From JAGGSN01 sp965603725 (GTDB lineage: Bacteria > Zixibacteria > MSB-5A5 > UBA10806 > 4484-95): a DNA stretch of 64,000 nucleotides. The DNA is taken from assembly GCA_965603725.1 (NCBI GenBank), contig CBFDEC010000012.1, positions 13,758 through 77,757 on the forward strand, given 5' to 3'. Shown here in pieces: positions 1 to 8,261 of this stretch. Within the stretch, counting starts at the first letter, position 1; each line of letters begins with the position of its first letter. The notes under the pieces were generated by a model that searched no databases, was not told the origin of the DNA, and saw only the letters and a list, made by a program, of their open reading frames with translations. A program made the translations under genes and the position numbers.

Positions 1-2
1 AA

Positions 3-98
3 GAGCATCCTGCAGTGATCGATTTTCATCATGAGGAGGGTTCAGGCGGCGGCTGGGGGGCAACGATAGTTGAGCTGAAAAAAGATATCAAGCAGTAG
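3..98 (+). CDS. C-terminal fragment of an unidentified protein
   Basis: An open frame enters from the left edge and runs 31 codons to a TAG stop at 96-98. The visible tail is polar and contains a His-His-Glu-Glu stretch followed by a Gly-rich turn, and ends in a Lys-rich segment. The fragment is too short to place in a family. The stop falls directly at the start of a hairpin repeat, which is a common position for these elements in this window. The frame could also be fortuitous. Confidence 0.45.
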   Translation, partial: EHPAVIDFHHEEGSGGGWGATIVELKKDIKQ

Positions 99-190
99 GT
101 TGGAGATCCTACAGATCCGTAGGACTTATCCCCCAACATGATTGCTGCCGGATAAATCCAATGGACACTGCGTGCCGACCGCCTACTTTT
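97..190. repeat. Hairpin repeat A, copy 1 (nested palindrome)
   Basis: The 39 bp at 148-186 recur exactly at 43360-43398. Upstream of them a TAGGTTGG...CCCCCAAC arm pair encloses a second small hairpin, TCCTAC/GTAGGA at about 109-126. At the other copy the GTTGGGGG/CCCCCAAC hairpin is uninterrupted, so here one hairpin appears to be nested inside another. No coding potential is seen. Confidence 0.7.
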
Positions 191-213
191 AAAGAATTAT
201 CTGGACGTTAGCG

Positions 214-239
214 GCTGGTGTATGTCCTCATGCACCAGC
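214..239. repeat. Hairpin repeat D, copy 1
   Basis: A 26-bp near-palindrome (GCTGGTGTATG, loop TCCT, CATGCACCAGC with one mismatched pair). Versions of the same module occur at 49660-49685, 62239-62264 and 62358-62383. The arms vary between copies while pairing is largely kept. Confidence 0.7.
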
Positions 240-278
240 TTAAACAATGGCAGACGAGACGTCCGCCATCCACAAAAT

Positions 279-325
279 CCGCCTATGGCGGATGCCAGCA
301 CATGCTAAGATTCGTTAATAATGCG
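279..325. repeat. Interspersed repeat C, copy 1
   Basis: Contains the palindrome TCCGCCTATGGCGGA followed by a conserved tail (TGCCAGCACATGCTAAGATT, then CGTTAATAATGC). The same module with an almost identical tail is found at 2463-2556 and 32593-32682. This copy lacks the upstream GTCGG/CCGAC hairpin of the other two. Confidence 0.75.
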
Positions 326-373
326 ACATAATTGTTTGTGTAATTTTCCGGAGATAATATTACGGCCGTTTTT

Positions 374-1192
374 TCACCCGAACGCCACATCCAGAGTCAT
401 CATCACCGCGAAACCCAGCATAGCGCCCATAGTTGCCGCATGGGAGTGGCCGCCGGCCTGCGATTCCGGAACGAGCTCTTCGACAACGACAAAGATCATG
501 GCTCCTGCCGCAAAGGCCAGAGCATAGGGAAGTACAGGACGGGCAATAACAACTAAGCTGGCGCCGATTACGCCTGCCACCGGTTCGACAACCCCCGAGA
601 GTTGACCATACCAAAAACTTCTCAAACGGGATATCCCCTCACGACGCAGCGGTACTGAAACCGCGATCCCTTCTGGAAAATTCTGAATACCGATTCCCAA
701 AGCCAAAACGACCGCGCCTGCCAGCGCCGCCGATGGGTAACCCGCGGCTGCTGCTCCAAAAGCAACACCAACCGCCAGACCTTCCGGGATGTTGTGAAGA
801 GTTATTGCAAACACCAACAGCGTAGTCCGCTTCCATTTGGTATGTAATCCCTCGGCCTGATCTGTATTTTTGTCACGGTGAAGGTGCGGCAGAAGACGGT
901 CTGTCAAACGCAAAAACAACGCCCCAAGCAGAAAGCCCACAGTAGCAGGAACCCAGGCGGGAATCGATTTGCCCTCGGACATCTCAATCGCCGGTGCCAG
1001 TAAAGACCAATAGCTGGCAGCAATCATTACGCCGGCGGCAAAGCCGAGCATGGCATCGAGTGTCCTCCTGCTCATATCACGGGCTAAGAAAACTACACTG
1101 GCGCCAAGGGCGGTTACAAACCAGGTGAAACAGGTGGCTATTAAGGCCTGAATGATCGGGCTTAGACTTTTAAACCAGGTTATTATATCCAT
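374..1192 (-). CDS. ZIP-family (GufA-like) divalent metal transporter
   Basis: A 272-residue inner-membrane protein with about eight hydrophobic segments, which fits the ZIP family that moves Zn2+, Fe2+ or Mn2+ into the cytoplasm. The metal-site signatures are visible: HNIPEG starting at residue 133 and NFPEG at about 171. Both are typical of the GufA-like bacterial subgroup; in the second the usual His is replaced by Asn. A short His-rich stretch (HLHRDK) lies in the cytoplasmic loop at about 103-108. It is a single gene with no obvious operon partner; the broken epimerase gene lies about 160 bp upstream on the same strand. The metal cannot be told from sequence. Confidence 0.9.
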   Translation of the reverse strand: MDIITWFKSLSPIIQALIATCFTWFVTALGASVVFLARDMSRRTLDAMLGFAAGVMIAASYWSLLAPAIEMSEGKSIPAWVPATVGFLLGALFLRLTDRLLPHLHRDKNTDQAEGLHTKWKRTTLLVFAITLHNIPEGLAVGVAFGAAAAGYPSAALAGAVVLALGIGIQNFPEGIAVSVPLRREGISRLRSFWYGQLSGVVEPVAGVIGASLVVIARPVLPYALAFAAGAMIFVVVEELVPESQAGGHSHAATMGAMLGFAVMMTLDVAFG

Positions 1193-1349
1193 TTGTTAAT
1201 AATTATAGCAGACAAGACGACCTGATGTAAACTGAAATGATATTCAAAAGTACAGTGGAATTTAGCGATTAGTTGCCAGATGAAGTCATGATTAATTCAA
1301 ATAGATACTGGAGAATAGACAAAGTATTAGCAGCATCCAGCATGCAATT

Positions 1350-2326
1350 TCATTTTCCAAATGATGCAATGGCTTCCTCAAGGGCAATGCGAACAGGTGT
1401 ATAGGTGACACCTAATTCTCTTTCCACCTTGCTGCCATCGACTATAAAACCCTCTTTCATCACCCTGATTTGGTCCCTTGACATTCCCCATATAGGCGGT
1501 TTCTTGATTATGTCTGCTAACCATGTCAAAAGCCTGGCGTTTACCAGAACAACAAAATCGGGAAGGCGTATCTTTGGCAGGGTGACCCCCGAGATTTCCT
1601 TAATCATCTCGTTGAGCTCTCTTAATGACAGTTGGTGCTTACCTACCAGATATTTCTCACCGATGTTGTCTTCCTTCTCTGCCGCCCTAACAATAACTTC
1701 GGCTACATCCCTCAGATGTACCCAGGTCAGGACAGACTCATGAAATATAGTTGCTGGCAAGCGGCGATTGATTAGATCTTTGATATACTTACCGGTGGCT
1801 TTCGTGTCACCGGGACCCAGAACCGCACAGGGATAAACAACAACAAGCGGCAATCCTTTTTTATCAAAAAGTTCCCAGGCGATTAGATCTCCTTCATACT
1901 TTGTTTGGAAATATTCGCTGAAGCGAACAGGGCCAACAGGGCTTTCCTCGATAAAAGGACAATCCGTTGGTTTGCCATATATTCCTCCAGTGCTTACATG
2001 CACAACTTTGGAAATGCCTATTTCCAAAGCACATTCCATAATATTTCGGTTACCTTCGACATTAACATCATTATAAATTTTATTATTGGATTCCCAGAAT
2101 GAGTATATATTTGCCAGATTGATGACCCAATCGCAACCTTTCATACCTTCAAAAAGAGAATCCTTATTTGTCAAATCCCCTGTAATTAGCGTAATCCCAA
2201 CTCCTCAATCGCATGAATCCGACTGCTTTTCCTGACAAGGCAGTATAGTTCATGTTCGGTTTGCGCCAGACGTTTAACTAAGTGCGTTCCAATAAAACCT
2301 GCAGCCCCTGTAATAAATATTTTCAT
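1350..2326 (-). pseudogene. NAD(P)-dependent sugar epimerase/dehydratase, frameshifted
   Basis: An extended SDR (NAD-dependent epimerase family). The ATG at 2326 is preceded by a good GGAGG ribosome site and starts a Rossmann motif, TGAAGFIGTH. This frame hits a stop at 2186-2188, while the remaining 270 or so residues continue in another frame (from about 2200 downwards). One missing base near 2196-2203, within GAGTTGGGATTACG, would join the two as ...IEEVGITLITGDLTN. The downstream part keeps the SDR catalytic region, with STGGIYGKP and a Tyr-x3-Lys as YFQTK. The damage is either a real mutation or an assembly error. The substrate is unknown; the nearby rml genes make a nucleotide sugar plausible. 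Confidence 0.8.
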
Positions 2327-2462
2327 ATATTCCTTCCTCCTACATGCATGTTAGATGATATCGCCTATTAATAAACAAACGTTCCGTTGAATCCCTATAT
2401 TTCATACAATTATACCTTAATGTTGTTTTGAATACAACTAAAACACTCTATGATCTCTATAA

Positions 2463-2556
2463 TGCTTTTGTGCTGTCGGAGGTTACTTCCGACAACTCTG
2501 GCAGAAGAATCCGCCTATGGCGGATGCCAGCACATGCTAAGATTCGTGAATAATGC
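2463..2556. repeat. Interspersed repeat C, copy 2
   Basis: A hairpin (TGTCGGA/TCCGACA at about 2474-2494) is followed by a larger nested stem, with CTGGCA/TGCCAG outside and TCCGCC-TAT-GGCGGA inside, and then a conserved single-stranded tail ending GTGAATAATGC. About 90 bp align with 32593-32682 with few substitutions. It lies in the 360-bp gap between the epimerase and rmlD genes, which holds no gene. Confidence 0.8.
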
Positions 2557-2630
2557 AGATTAGGTTACGTTTTTGAAAAGACTGAAGATTTTCCTGTTGT
2601 ATGCAATGGGGTTGTTTTTATAACAGTAAG

Positions 2631-2682
2631 TTGGGAGCCTATCCCCCAATAATAGCTGTCTGTGGACATGTGCCGCCCACAG
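2631..2682. repeat. Two adjacent hairpin modules
   Basis: TTGGGAGCCTATCCCCCAA at 2631-2649 is a degenerate form of the GTTGGGGG/CCCCCAAC module seen at 43329-43349. Next to it, at about 2660-2682, is CTGTGG...CCACAG with a core resembling the GGCACACG/CGTGTGCC module. They abut the 3' end of rmlD and could act as its terminator. Confidence 0.5.
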
Positions 2683-2686
2683 GAAA

Positions 2687-3559
2687 TTATATTTTAATCA
2701 TGGATAAAGCTTCATCGAATGGAAGCAATCGAGTCTTCAACATTTTTCTGGCCTTATCAATTTTCAGTCCGCCTTTTAGCGGTCTTTTGGCTTTCTGGTT
2801 TAATTTCTCTGTAGTAGTTGGCTGGATCAATCCCTGATTGAGATTGAAATGTTCGGCGGTTTTCAGCGCTATTTCATATCGGGAGAGGTAATCTGCTCCT
2901 CCGATATGAAGTATTCCGTTAAATTCGCTCAGGGCGGCTTCAATTGCCGCCTCGGCTAAGTTGCCGGCTTGGATGGGATTGTTGAACTGATCAGTTACTA
3001 TATGCAATTTCTTCCCTTTTTGTAAGCTGTCTATCAGGCCCGTGATAAAATTATGCCGGATATTTCTGCCGGTACCGAAAAGGACATTTGTACGGATAAT
3101 AATATGTTCCCTGCCTGACTCAGCAAGGACAGCTTCTGATTTCAATTTCGTTTCGCCATGATAGTTAATAGGGCCAGTTTGGTCTTCTTCAGCATAAGGA
3201 CCATTGATGCCATTGAAAACATAATCGCTGGAAAAATGAATAAGCTTTTCAGCCTTCGTTGTCAGCAGGTTTTCAACCAGGCCGACGTTTAATGTATAAG
3301 CCTGCTTGCGGTTCTGTTCGCAGGCATCGACATCAGTAGTGCCGGCACAGTTGAAAACAAGTTCAGGGGCAAAATCATCAATGACTGGTTTGACTGTATC
3401 AAATTTCGTTAAATCTTCTTTGATATATTCCAGGTTTCGATGCGGATCGAACGGGTTGACTGCAATATCTATGGCTAAAATGTTAAATTCATCAATTAGA
3501 TTATTTACAAAGTGTTGTCCCAGAAGTCCGGCCCCCCCGGTGACAAGTATATTTCTCAA
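2687..3559 (-). CDS. rmlD: dTDP-4-dehydrorhamnose reductase-like SDR
   Basis: A 290-residue extended SDR, last enzyme of dTDP-L-rhamnose synthesis (NAD(P)H reduction of dTDP-4-keto-rhamnose). The N-terminal GGAGLLGQ nucleotide motif, the FSSDYVFNG motif at about 109-117 and the overall length fit RmlD. The catalytic Tyr-x3-Lys element normally reads YGxTK. Here it reads HGETK at 134-138, so the catalytic Tyr position is His (codon CAT), with another Tyr immediately before it. The start overlaps the end of rmlB by 4 bp (ATGA), indicating translational coupling. Either the preceding Tyr substitutes, or the enzyme is impaired or has a shifted function. Confidence 0.85.
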   Translation of the reverse strand: MRNILVTGGAGLLGQHFVNNLIDEFNILAIDIAVNPFDPHRNLEYIKEDLTKFDTVKPVIDDFAPELVFNCAGTTDVDACEQNRKQAYTLNVGLVENLLTTKAEKLIHFSSDYVFNGINGPYAEEDQTGPINYHGETKLKSEAVLAESGREHIIIRTNVLFGTGRNIRHNFITGLIDSLQKGKKLHIVTDQFNNPIQAGNLAEAAIEAALSEFNGILHIGGADYLSRYEIALKTAEHFNLNQGLIQPTTTEKLNQKAKRPLKGGLKIDKARKMLKTRLLPFDEALSMIKI

Positions 3560-4566
3560 CTGCGCTCCCGATAATGGATTTTGTAAAATTTTTGATATTC
3601 GCCGCTTTGAACATCATGCAGCCATTTATCGTTGTCACAATACCATTTTATAGTCTTTGCCAGCCCCTCGGTAAAATCCATCTCGGGTTGCCAGCCGAGT
3701 TTTTCTTTAGCCTTAGCGGAATCTAATGCATAGCGGCGATCATGTCCCGGACGATCCTTCACATGCTTAATCAGACTCTCCGGTTTATTGAGGAAGTTAA
3801 GGATGCTTTTAGTTATCTCCATGTTGGTCATCTCGTTGCTGCCGCCCAGATTGTAAATCTCGCCGTCTTCGGCCTTTTCCAATGCCGCCAGTATCCCCCG
3901 ACAATGATCCTCGACATACAGCCAGTCACGAACATTAAGACCGTCGCCATACAAAGGCAGGTGTTCATCGTTTAGAGCTCTCGTTATAAAAAATGGAATA
4001 AGCTTTTCGGGAAACTGGTATGGACCGTAATTGTTGCCGGCGCGGGTTATTACTACTGGCATTTCGAACGTTTTAAAATAAGAACGGCAGATAAGGTCGG
4101 CTGAGGCTTTGCTTGCGGCATAGGGTGAGTTCGGCAAAAGAGGCGACTTTTCGCTGAAATAGCCCTCTGAGCCAAGAGAGCCATAAACCTCATCGGTAGA
4201 TATTTGAAGAAACCTTTTAGCCCCGGTTTCCAATGCATAGTCTAATAACAAACGGGCGCCCAGGATATTAGTTTGTAAAAACAGAGCCGGATCATACAGC
4301 GACCGGTCGACATGAGATTCGGCGGCGAAATTAATAACATAGTCGAAACTATTGCTAAAAATATTTTTCACATCGTCAGGATCGGTGATATCGCCTTTGA
4401 CAAATCGGTAATTATTGCTATCGCTGATATCTTCAAGGTTTGCCAGGTTGCCTGCATAAGTTAAATAATCAAAATTAACGATATTCCATTCGGGACGGTT
4501 TTTCAGTATGAAATGAATGAAATTTGAACCTATAAAACCGGCTCCTCCGGTTACCAGAAGTCTCAT
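3556..4566 (-). CDS. rmlB: dTDP-glucose 4,6-dehydratase
   Basis: A 336-residue extended SDR converting dTDP-D-glucose to dTDP-4-keto-6-deoxy-D-glucose, the second step of the rhamnose pathway. Family hallmarks are complete: GGAGFIGSNF at the N terminus, STDEVYGSLG carrying the catalytic Asp-Glu pair, YAASKASAD with the Tyr-x3-Lys catalytic pair, and the C-terminal RPGHDRRYALD signature. It sits between the rmlC-like cupin (18 bp gap) and rmlD (4-bp overlap) in one minus-strand operon. Confidence 0.97.
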   Translation of the reverse strand: MRLLVTGGAGFIGSNFIHFILKNRPEWNIVNFDYLTYAGNLANLEDISDSNNYRFVKGDITDPDDVKNIFSNSFDYVINFAAESHVDRSLYDPALFLQTNILGARLLLDYALETGAKRFLQISTDEVYGSLGSEGYFSEKSPLLPNSPYAASKASADLICRSYFKTFEMPVVITRAGNNYGPYQFPEKLIPFFITRALNDEHLPLYGDGLNVRDWLYVEDHCRGILAALEKAEDGEIYNLGGSNEMTNMEITKSILNFLNKPESLIKHVKDRPGHDRRYALDSAKAKEKLGWQPEMDFTEGLAKTIKWYCDNDKWLHDVQSGEYQKFYKIHYRERS

Positions 4567-4584
4567 AAAATATCCCTATTAATA

Positions 4585-5046
4585 CTAATAATCTTTTCGA
4601 GACCAGTCATAGGGGATTTGATCAGTGTGCGCATCAAGCCTGAACTCATCCGGGTTATCACGGTTATATGCTTTAGTAGGAACATTGATCATTATTGCTT
4701 CTTCAACGGATATCACTTTGAAACCGTGATAAACATGAGAGGGAATAACTATTAATGCTGGATTATGTTCACCGATAAAGAACTCATTGAGCATCTTAAA
4801 TGTAGGCGATTCTTTGCGAGCGTCATAAAGCACGAGTTTCACCATGCCTTTTATACAAAAGAAATAGTCCTCCTGCAGTTTATGAAAATGCCAGGCTTTT
4901 ACAACACCGGGATAGGCTGTCGTAAAATATGCTTGTCCAAAATTTTTAAAGATATCATCATCAGACCGCAATATTTCAGCCAGACGTCCACGCTCGTCGA
5001 CATTCACTTTAAGCAACTTGGTCTTTACACCATCAATCAGTTTCAT
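4585..5046 (-). CDS. rmlC: dTDP-4-dehydrorhamnose 3,5-epimerase-like cupin
   Basis: A 153-residue single-domain cupin, shorter than typical RmlC (about 180 residues). It carries the His-rich strand VKAWHFHKLQEDYF, in which the RmlC general base normally lies, and the later PSHVYHGFKV motif. Its place in an rmlA-C-B-D order supports a role as the 3,5-epimerase acting on dTDP-4-keto-6-deoxyglucose. The WHFHK motif differs from the RGLHYQ of classical RmlC, so a related sugar 3- or 4-ketoisomerase is also possible. Translation probably starts at the ATG at 5046. Confidence 0.8.
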   Translation of the reverse strand: MKLIDGVKTKLLKVNVDERGRLAEILRSDDDIFKNFGQAYFTTAYPGVVKAWHFHKLQEDYFFCIKGMVKLVLYDARKESPTFKMLNEFFIGEHNPALIVIPSHVYHGFKVISVEEAIMINVPTKAYNRDNPDEFRLDAHTDQIPYDWSRKDY

Positions 5047-5079
5047 TTATTACCCATATATTTGACACATTGTCAGAAT

Positions 5080-5811
5080 TTATAATTTATTTACACCCCG
5101 TTTGCGAACAAAATTAATAGTATCATTATATTCATCAATAGACTCTCCCGCGTCCGCCCAGCGGCCGGTCAGCCTTGTGTATTTCATCAAGCCCATGTTG
5201 ATATAAACATTATTAACATCGGTAATCTCCAACTCGCCTCGCCTGGAGGGTTTAAGAGTTTTGACTATGTCGAAAACCTGGTTGTCGTACATGTAAACAC
5301 CAATTACCGCTAAATTGCTTTTGGGCCGTTTTGGTTTTTCGACGATCTTAACGACCTTTTTCCCTTTTATCTCGGCCACGCCATATTCCCCGGGATTATT
5401 GACTTTCTTTAAAAGAATCATCGCCCCCTTTTCCTGTTTCTTAAACCGGACAACAACCTTGTTAATGTTATTTTCAAGGATATTGTCGCCAAGAATAATT
5501 ACCACTTTTTTGCCCTCGGCAAAATATTCGCATAATCCTATTGCCTCGGCAATGCCGCCCTCCTTAGCCTGATATGTAAAGTCCAGATGTTTTAAGCCAA
5601 ATTCCGAACCGTTGCCCAAAAGCTTTAAGAAATCACCGGCATTGCTGCCGCCGGTTACAATCATTATTTCTTTTATCCCGGCATCTACCAGTGTCTGTAT
5701 GGGATAATAAATCATAGGTTTGTCATATACAGGCAAGAGATGCTTATTAGTAATTCTGGTCAGCGGGTGAAGTCTTGTGCCAAGACCTCCGGCAAGAACA
5801 ATACCTTTCAT
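5080..5811 (-). CDS. rmlA: Glucose-1-phosphate thymidylyltransferase, copy 1
   Basis: A 243-residue nucleotidyltransferase making dTDP-glucose from dTTP and glucose-1-phosphate. The N-terminal GLGTRLHPLT motif binds the nucleotide, NKHLLPVYDKPMI carries the sugar-phosphate Lys, and VEKPKRPKS is the second conserved Lys region. It is the short form of the family, ending about 45 residues earlier than enterobacterial RmlA. DNA from 5156 to 5812 is identical to 7347-8003, so only its last 20 or so codons distinguish it from copy 2. It heads the rmlC-B-D genes with a 33-bp gap. Confidence 0.93.
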   Translation of the reverse strand: MKGIVLAGGLGTRLHPLTRITNKHLLPVYDKPMIYYPIQTLVDAGIKEIMIVTGGSNAGDFLKLLGNGSEFGLKHLDFTYQAKEGGIAEAIGLCEYFAEGKKVVIILGDNILENNINKVVVRFKKQEKGAMILLKKVNNPGEYGVAEIKGKKVVKIVEKPKRPKSNLAVIGVYMYDNQVFDIVKTLKPSRRGELEITDVNNVYINMGLMKYTRLTGRWADAGESIDEYNDTINFVRKRGVNKL

Positions 5812-5812
5812 A
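5156..5812. repeat. rmlA duplicated tract, copy 1
   Basis: About 657 bp read the same as 7347-8003 in direct orientation. Immediately beyond 5156 there is a short patch with about ten differences, then another shared stretch of about 28 bp (near 5103-5131 and 7292-7320). Flanking DNA then differs completely. This pattern indicates recent duplication or gene conversion. Confidence 0.93.
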
Positions 5813-5935
5813 AAAACTCCTTATTTGAAATATAAGCTGATTTTTTCATAAGTCAAGAATTATCAAACATAATAACGCTGGTCGCAATGACTGAATATAA
5901 TGAAATTAATTGCGAAACAATACGTTAGTGTCAGA

Positions 5936-6022
5936 TTAAGTCTTAGCTATTTCAATTAATAACTGACGGCTTTCAATCAACGATGATGAAATATCACCGT
6001 ATTCATTAATATCTTCTTTCAT
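5936..6022 (-). CDS. 28-codon ORF, possible gene remnant
   Basis: An ATG at 6022 just after the stop of the 6024-7115 glycosyltransferase gene opens 28 codons (MKEDINEYGDISSS...), ending TAA at 5936. Its spacing to the upstream gene resembles the next gene of an operon, but the frame is far too short for an enzyme. It may be the N-terminal stub of a gene lost when the rmlA copies recombined. The intergenic DNA from 5812 to 5935 shows nothing else. Confidence 0.3.
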   Translation of the reverse strand: MKEDINEYGDISSSLIESRQLLIEIAKT

Positions 6023-6023
6023 T

Positions 6024-7115
6024 TTATTGTTCTTTGATATTTAGATGTCTCAATATATCAGATACAACTGCTTTTGGTGTGAATTTGGCATCAAATACAT
6101 TTGCATTTGATTCGCCCAGTGCCATTTGTTTGTCTGGATTATCTAATAATTTAATAGCTTCTTGGACGATTGCTTTTGGATTATCATAAGCAAATTGCTC
6201 ATTAAAATATTTATTATTCATAATATTATCTTTATTATTATGGATTGTCTGACCTACAATGGGCATCCCCAGCAATAGCAATTGACCAAACTTAAATGAC
6301 AAACAGTTATGTAAACCCCTTACATAAATTGCAATTCTGGATTTGGCCAAGCAACCTAAATACTCCTTTAGAGAGTATGGCTTTAATTGAAGATCAGCAT
6401 ATTTGTCGGGAACTATTTTTTTATGACTGGCGAATCCAACTAACGAATTAATATTAGGATATTTTTGAATTTCTTTCATAATCTGATAACGGAGCACATT
6501 GTCGGCAGAATGTACTTTTTGATTATAGAAGTTTAGGACAAAGAATATATCAAGATTCTTTTCGGAACTGCGCATTTGCCTTATTTGCTCTAAGGTTAAC
6601 ATTCCTTTAAGCATTCTGACCCTCCGTACAGCATCTCTCATCGTCCACGCTACTGCACTACATGGAATAATTTTAGGGAAATATGGTAATAATGTGGGGC
6701 ATTTTATGGGAAAGAAGAGGAGTGCAGGAATAATTTTGTGTGCAAACTCTCTCAAGTTGAGGTCGTTATTTATTGCATCTATGTTATAGTTAACTTTAAA
6801 GTAATATTTAACTTTCTTAAGTAGAGGTAAATGATAACCATTTCCTTTATTAGGGTTGGCATCACAACTATCACGTGTATCTATGCAAAAATAGAATTCC
6901 TCATTAGGTAGCTTAGCTTTAAATAAACAAATAGAAAATAGAATCTCTTTCCATTTGTCACCCATTATTTGATCAAAAAGTAATGGAGGTACTTTTTTTG
7001 ATACGATAAATTTGTAGAGAAACGTTTCCGTATTTTGATGAAAACCAGTCAGGAAATAGCTGGAATATTGTAGGTTATTAAAATCATAATAGATAATGTG
7101 ATCGTTACTTCTCAT
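6024..7115 (-). CDS. Putative glycosyltransferase (GT-B-like), poorly characterised
   Basis: A 363-residue soluble protein, not confidently assigned. The C-terminal third has the layout of a GT-B glycosyltransferase: a YVRGLHNCLSFKFGQ segment, then LLLGMPIVGQT, then a nucleotide-contact-like EQF...D stretch and a helical LLDNPDKQ tail. The N-terminal half is rich in aromatic and Lys residues. Its ATG overlaps the TGA of rmlA copy 2 by 4 bp, so the two are coupled. The gene lies between two direct rmlA copies and could be deleted by recombination between them. A role in adding a sugar to a surface glycan is inferred from context. Confidence 0.6.
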   Translation of the reverse strand: MRSNDHIIYYDFNNLQYSSYFLTGFHQNTETFLYKFIVSKKVPPLLFDQIMGDKWKEILFSICLFKAKLPNEEFYFCIDTRDSCDANPNKGNGYHLPLLKKVKYYFKVNYNIDAINNDLNLREFAHKIIPALLFFPIKCPTLLPYFPKIIPCSAVAWTMRDAVRRVRMLKGMLTLEQIRQMRSSEKNLDIFFVLNFYNQKVHSADNVLRYQIMKEIQKYPNINSLVGFASHKKIVPDKYADLQLKPYSLKEYLGCLAKSRIAIYVRGLHNCLSFKFGQLLLLGMPIVGQTIHNNKDNIMNNKYFNEQFAYDNPKAIVQEAIKLLDNPDKQMALGESNANVFDAKFTPKAVVSDILRHLNIKEQ

Positions 7116-8002
7116 GCTTGACCTCTTTCATAACAAGAGGTATTGTTTGGCCTGCAAAATAGCCAGCTTGATCTGCCCTTTGAACCAACATCGCAGATTC
7201 CACAGAATGCAGGATTTGAGGGATCAGAAATATCTAATATATAAAAGGAATCGTAGGCGATTATGTAGCAGTAAGTTCCAGAGACGAAAACGCTGCGAAC
7301 AAAATTAATAGTATCATTATATTTGTTAATGGATTCTCCGGCATCTGCCCAGCGGCCGGTCAGCCTTGTGTATTTCATCAAGCCCATGTTGATATAAACA
7401 TTATTAACATCGGTAATCTCCAACTCGCCTCGCCTGGAGGGTTTAAGAGTTTTGACTATGTCGAAAACCTGGTTGTCGTACATGTAAACACCAATTACCG
7501 CTAAATTGCTTTTGGGCCGTTTTGGTTTTTCGACGATCTTAACGACCTTTTTCCCTTTTATCTCGGCCACGCCATATTCCCCGGGATTATTGACTTTCTT
7601 TAAAAGAATCATCGCCCCCTTTTCCTGTTTCTTAAACCGGACAACAACCTTGTTAATGTTATTTTCAAGGATATTGTCGCCAAGAATAATTACCACTTTT
7701 TTGCCCTCGGCAAAATATTCGCATAATCCTATTGCCTCGGCAATGCCGCCCTCCTTAGCCTGATATGTAAAGTCCAGATGTTTTAAGCCAAATTCCGAAC
7801 CGTTGCCCAAAAGCTTTAAGAAATCACCGGCATTGCTGCCGCCGGTTACAATCATTATTTCTTTTATCCCGGCATCTACCAGTGTCTGTATGGGATAATA
7901 AATCATAGGTTTGTCATATACAGGCAAGAGATGCTTATTAGTAATTCTGGTCAGCGGGTGAAGTCTTGTGCCAAGACCTCCGGCAAGAACAATACCTTTC
8001 AT
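7112..8002 (-). CDS. rmlA: Glucose-1-phosphate thymidylyltransferase copy 2 with foreign LVIVD-like tail
   Basis: The catalytic body (residues 1-233 or so) is identical to copy 1 apart from SINKYN for SIDEYN near its end. After NFVR the protein leaves the RmlA sequence and continues for about 60 residues with SGTYCYIIAYDSFYILDISD, then PSNPAFCGICDV. This is the pattern of an LVIVD propeller repeat, a family unrelated to nucleotidyltransferases. The start is set at 8002 (GGAG five bases upstream); the frame remains open upstream to 8107 without a good ribosome site. It is probably an enzyme whose 3' end was joined to a fragment of another gene by recombination. Whether the tail is tolerated cannot be judged. 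Confidence 0.85.
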   Translation of the reverse strand: MKGIVLAGGLGTRLHPLTRITNKHLLPVYDKPMIYYPIQTLVDAGIKEIMIVTGGSNAGDFLKLLGNGSEFGLKHLDFTYQAKEGGIAEAIGLCEYFAEGKKVVIILGDNILENNINKVVVRFKKQEKGAMILLKKVNNPGEYGVAEIKGKKVVKIVEKPKRPKSNLAVIGVYMYDNQVFDIVKTLKPSRRGELEITDVNNVYINMGLMKYTRLTGRWADAGESINKYNDTINFVRSVFVSGTYCYIIAYDSFYILDISDPSNPAFCGICDVGSKGRSSWLFCRPNNTSCYERGQA

Positions 8003-8003
8003 A
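7347..8003. repeat. rmlA duplicated tract, copy 2
   Basis: Direct-orientation partner of 5156-5812, about 657 bp with no difference that I could find by reading. The two copies bracket about 1.5 kb containing the glycosyltransferase gene. Confidence 0.93.
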
Positions 8004-8261
8004 TTTACTCCATTTCTATTCAATATAGTAGTGAACTTCTCAGAATCAAGAACTTTGTTTAAATGCAGACATCGGCAATAGACCTGCATTTGCAGTTTAA
8101 AGCACAACTTTATTTGTGATAAATGCGCTTAGCTTCATTAAAAATCTAATTTTTAAGCCGTTATTTCCGATAATGTTAAGAGGTTGTCTATAAAAGAGCT
8201 TAAAAAAACGTGTGCGAAAATAACGAGAACCTGGCTTAGCTTATAATCAGGAGATATATTA
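8003..8261. promoter_or_regulatory. Divergent intergenic region between rml and pse operons
   Basis: It separates the leftward rmlA copy 2 from the rightward pseB, so promoters for both sugar operons should lie here. A TATAAT hexamer occurs at about 8240-8247, but it is only some 15 bp ahead of the pseB ATG and has no convincing -35 partner, so I do not assign a start site. The pseB ribosome site is CAGGAG at about 8248-8253. No gene or repeat is seen. Confidence 0.4.
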
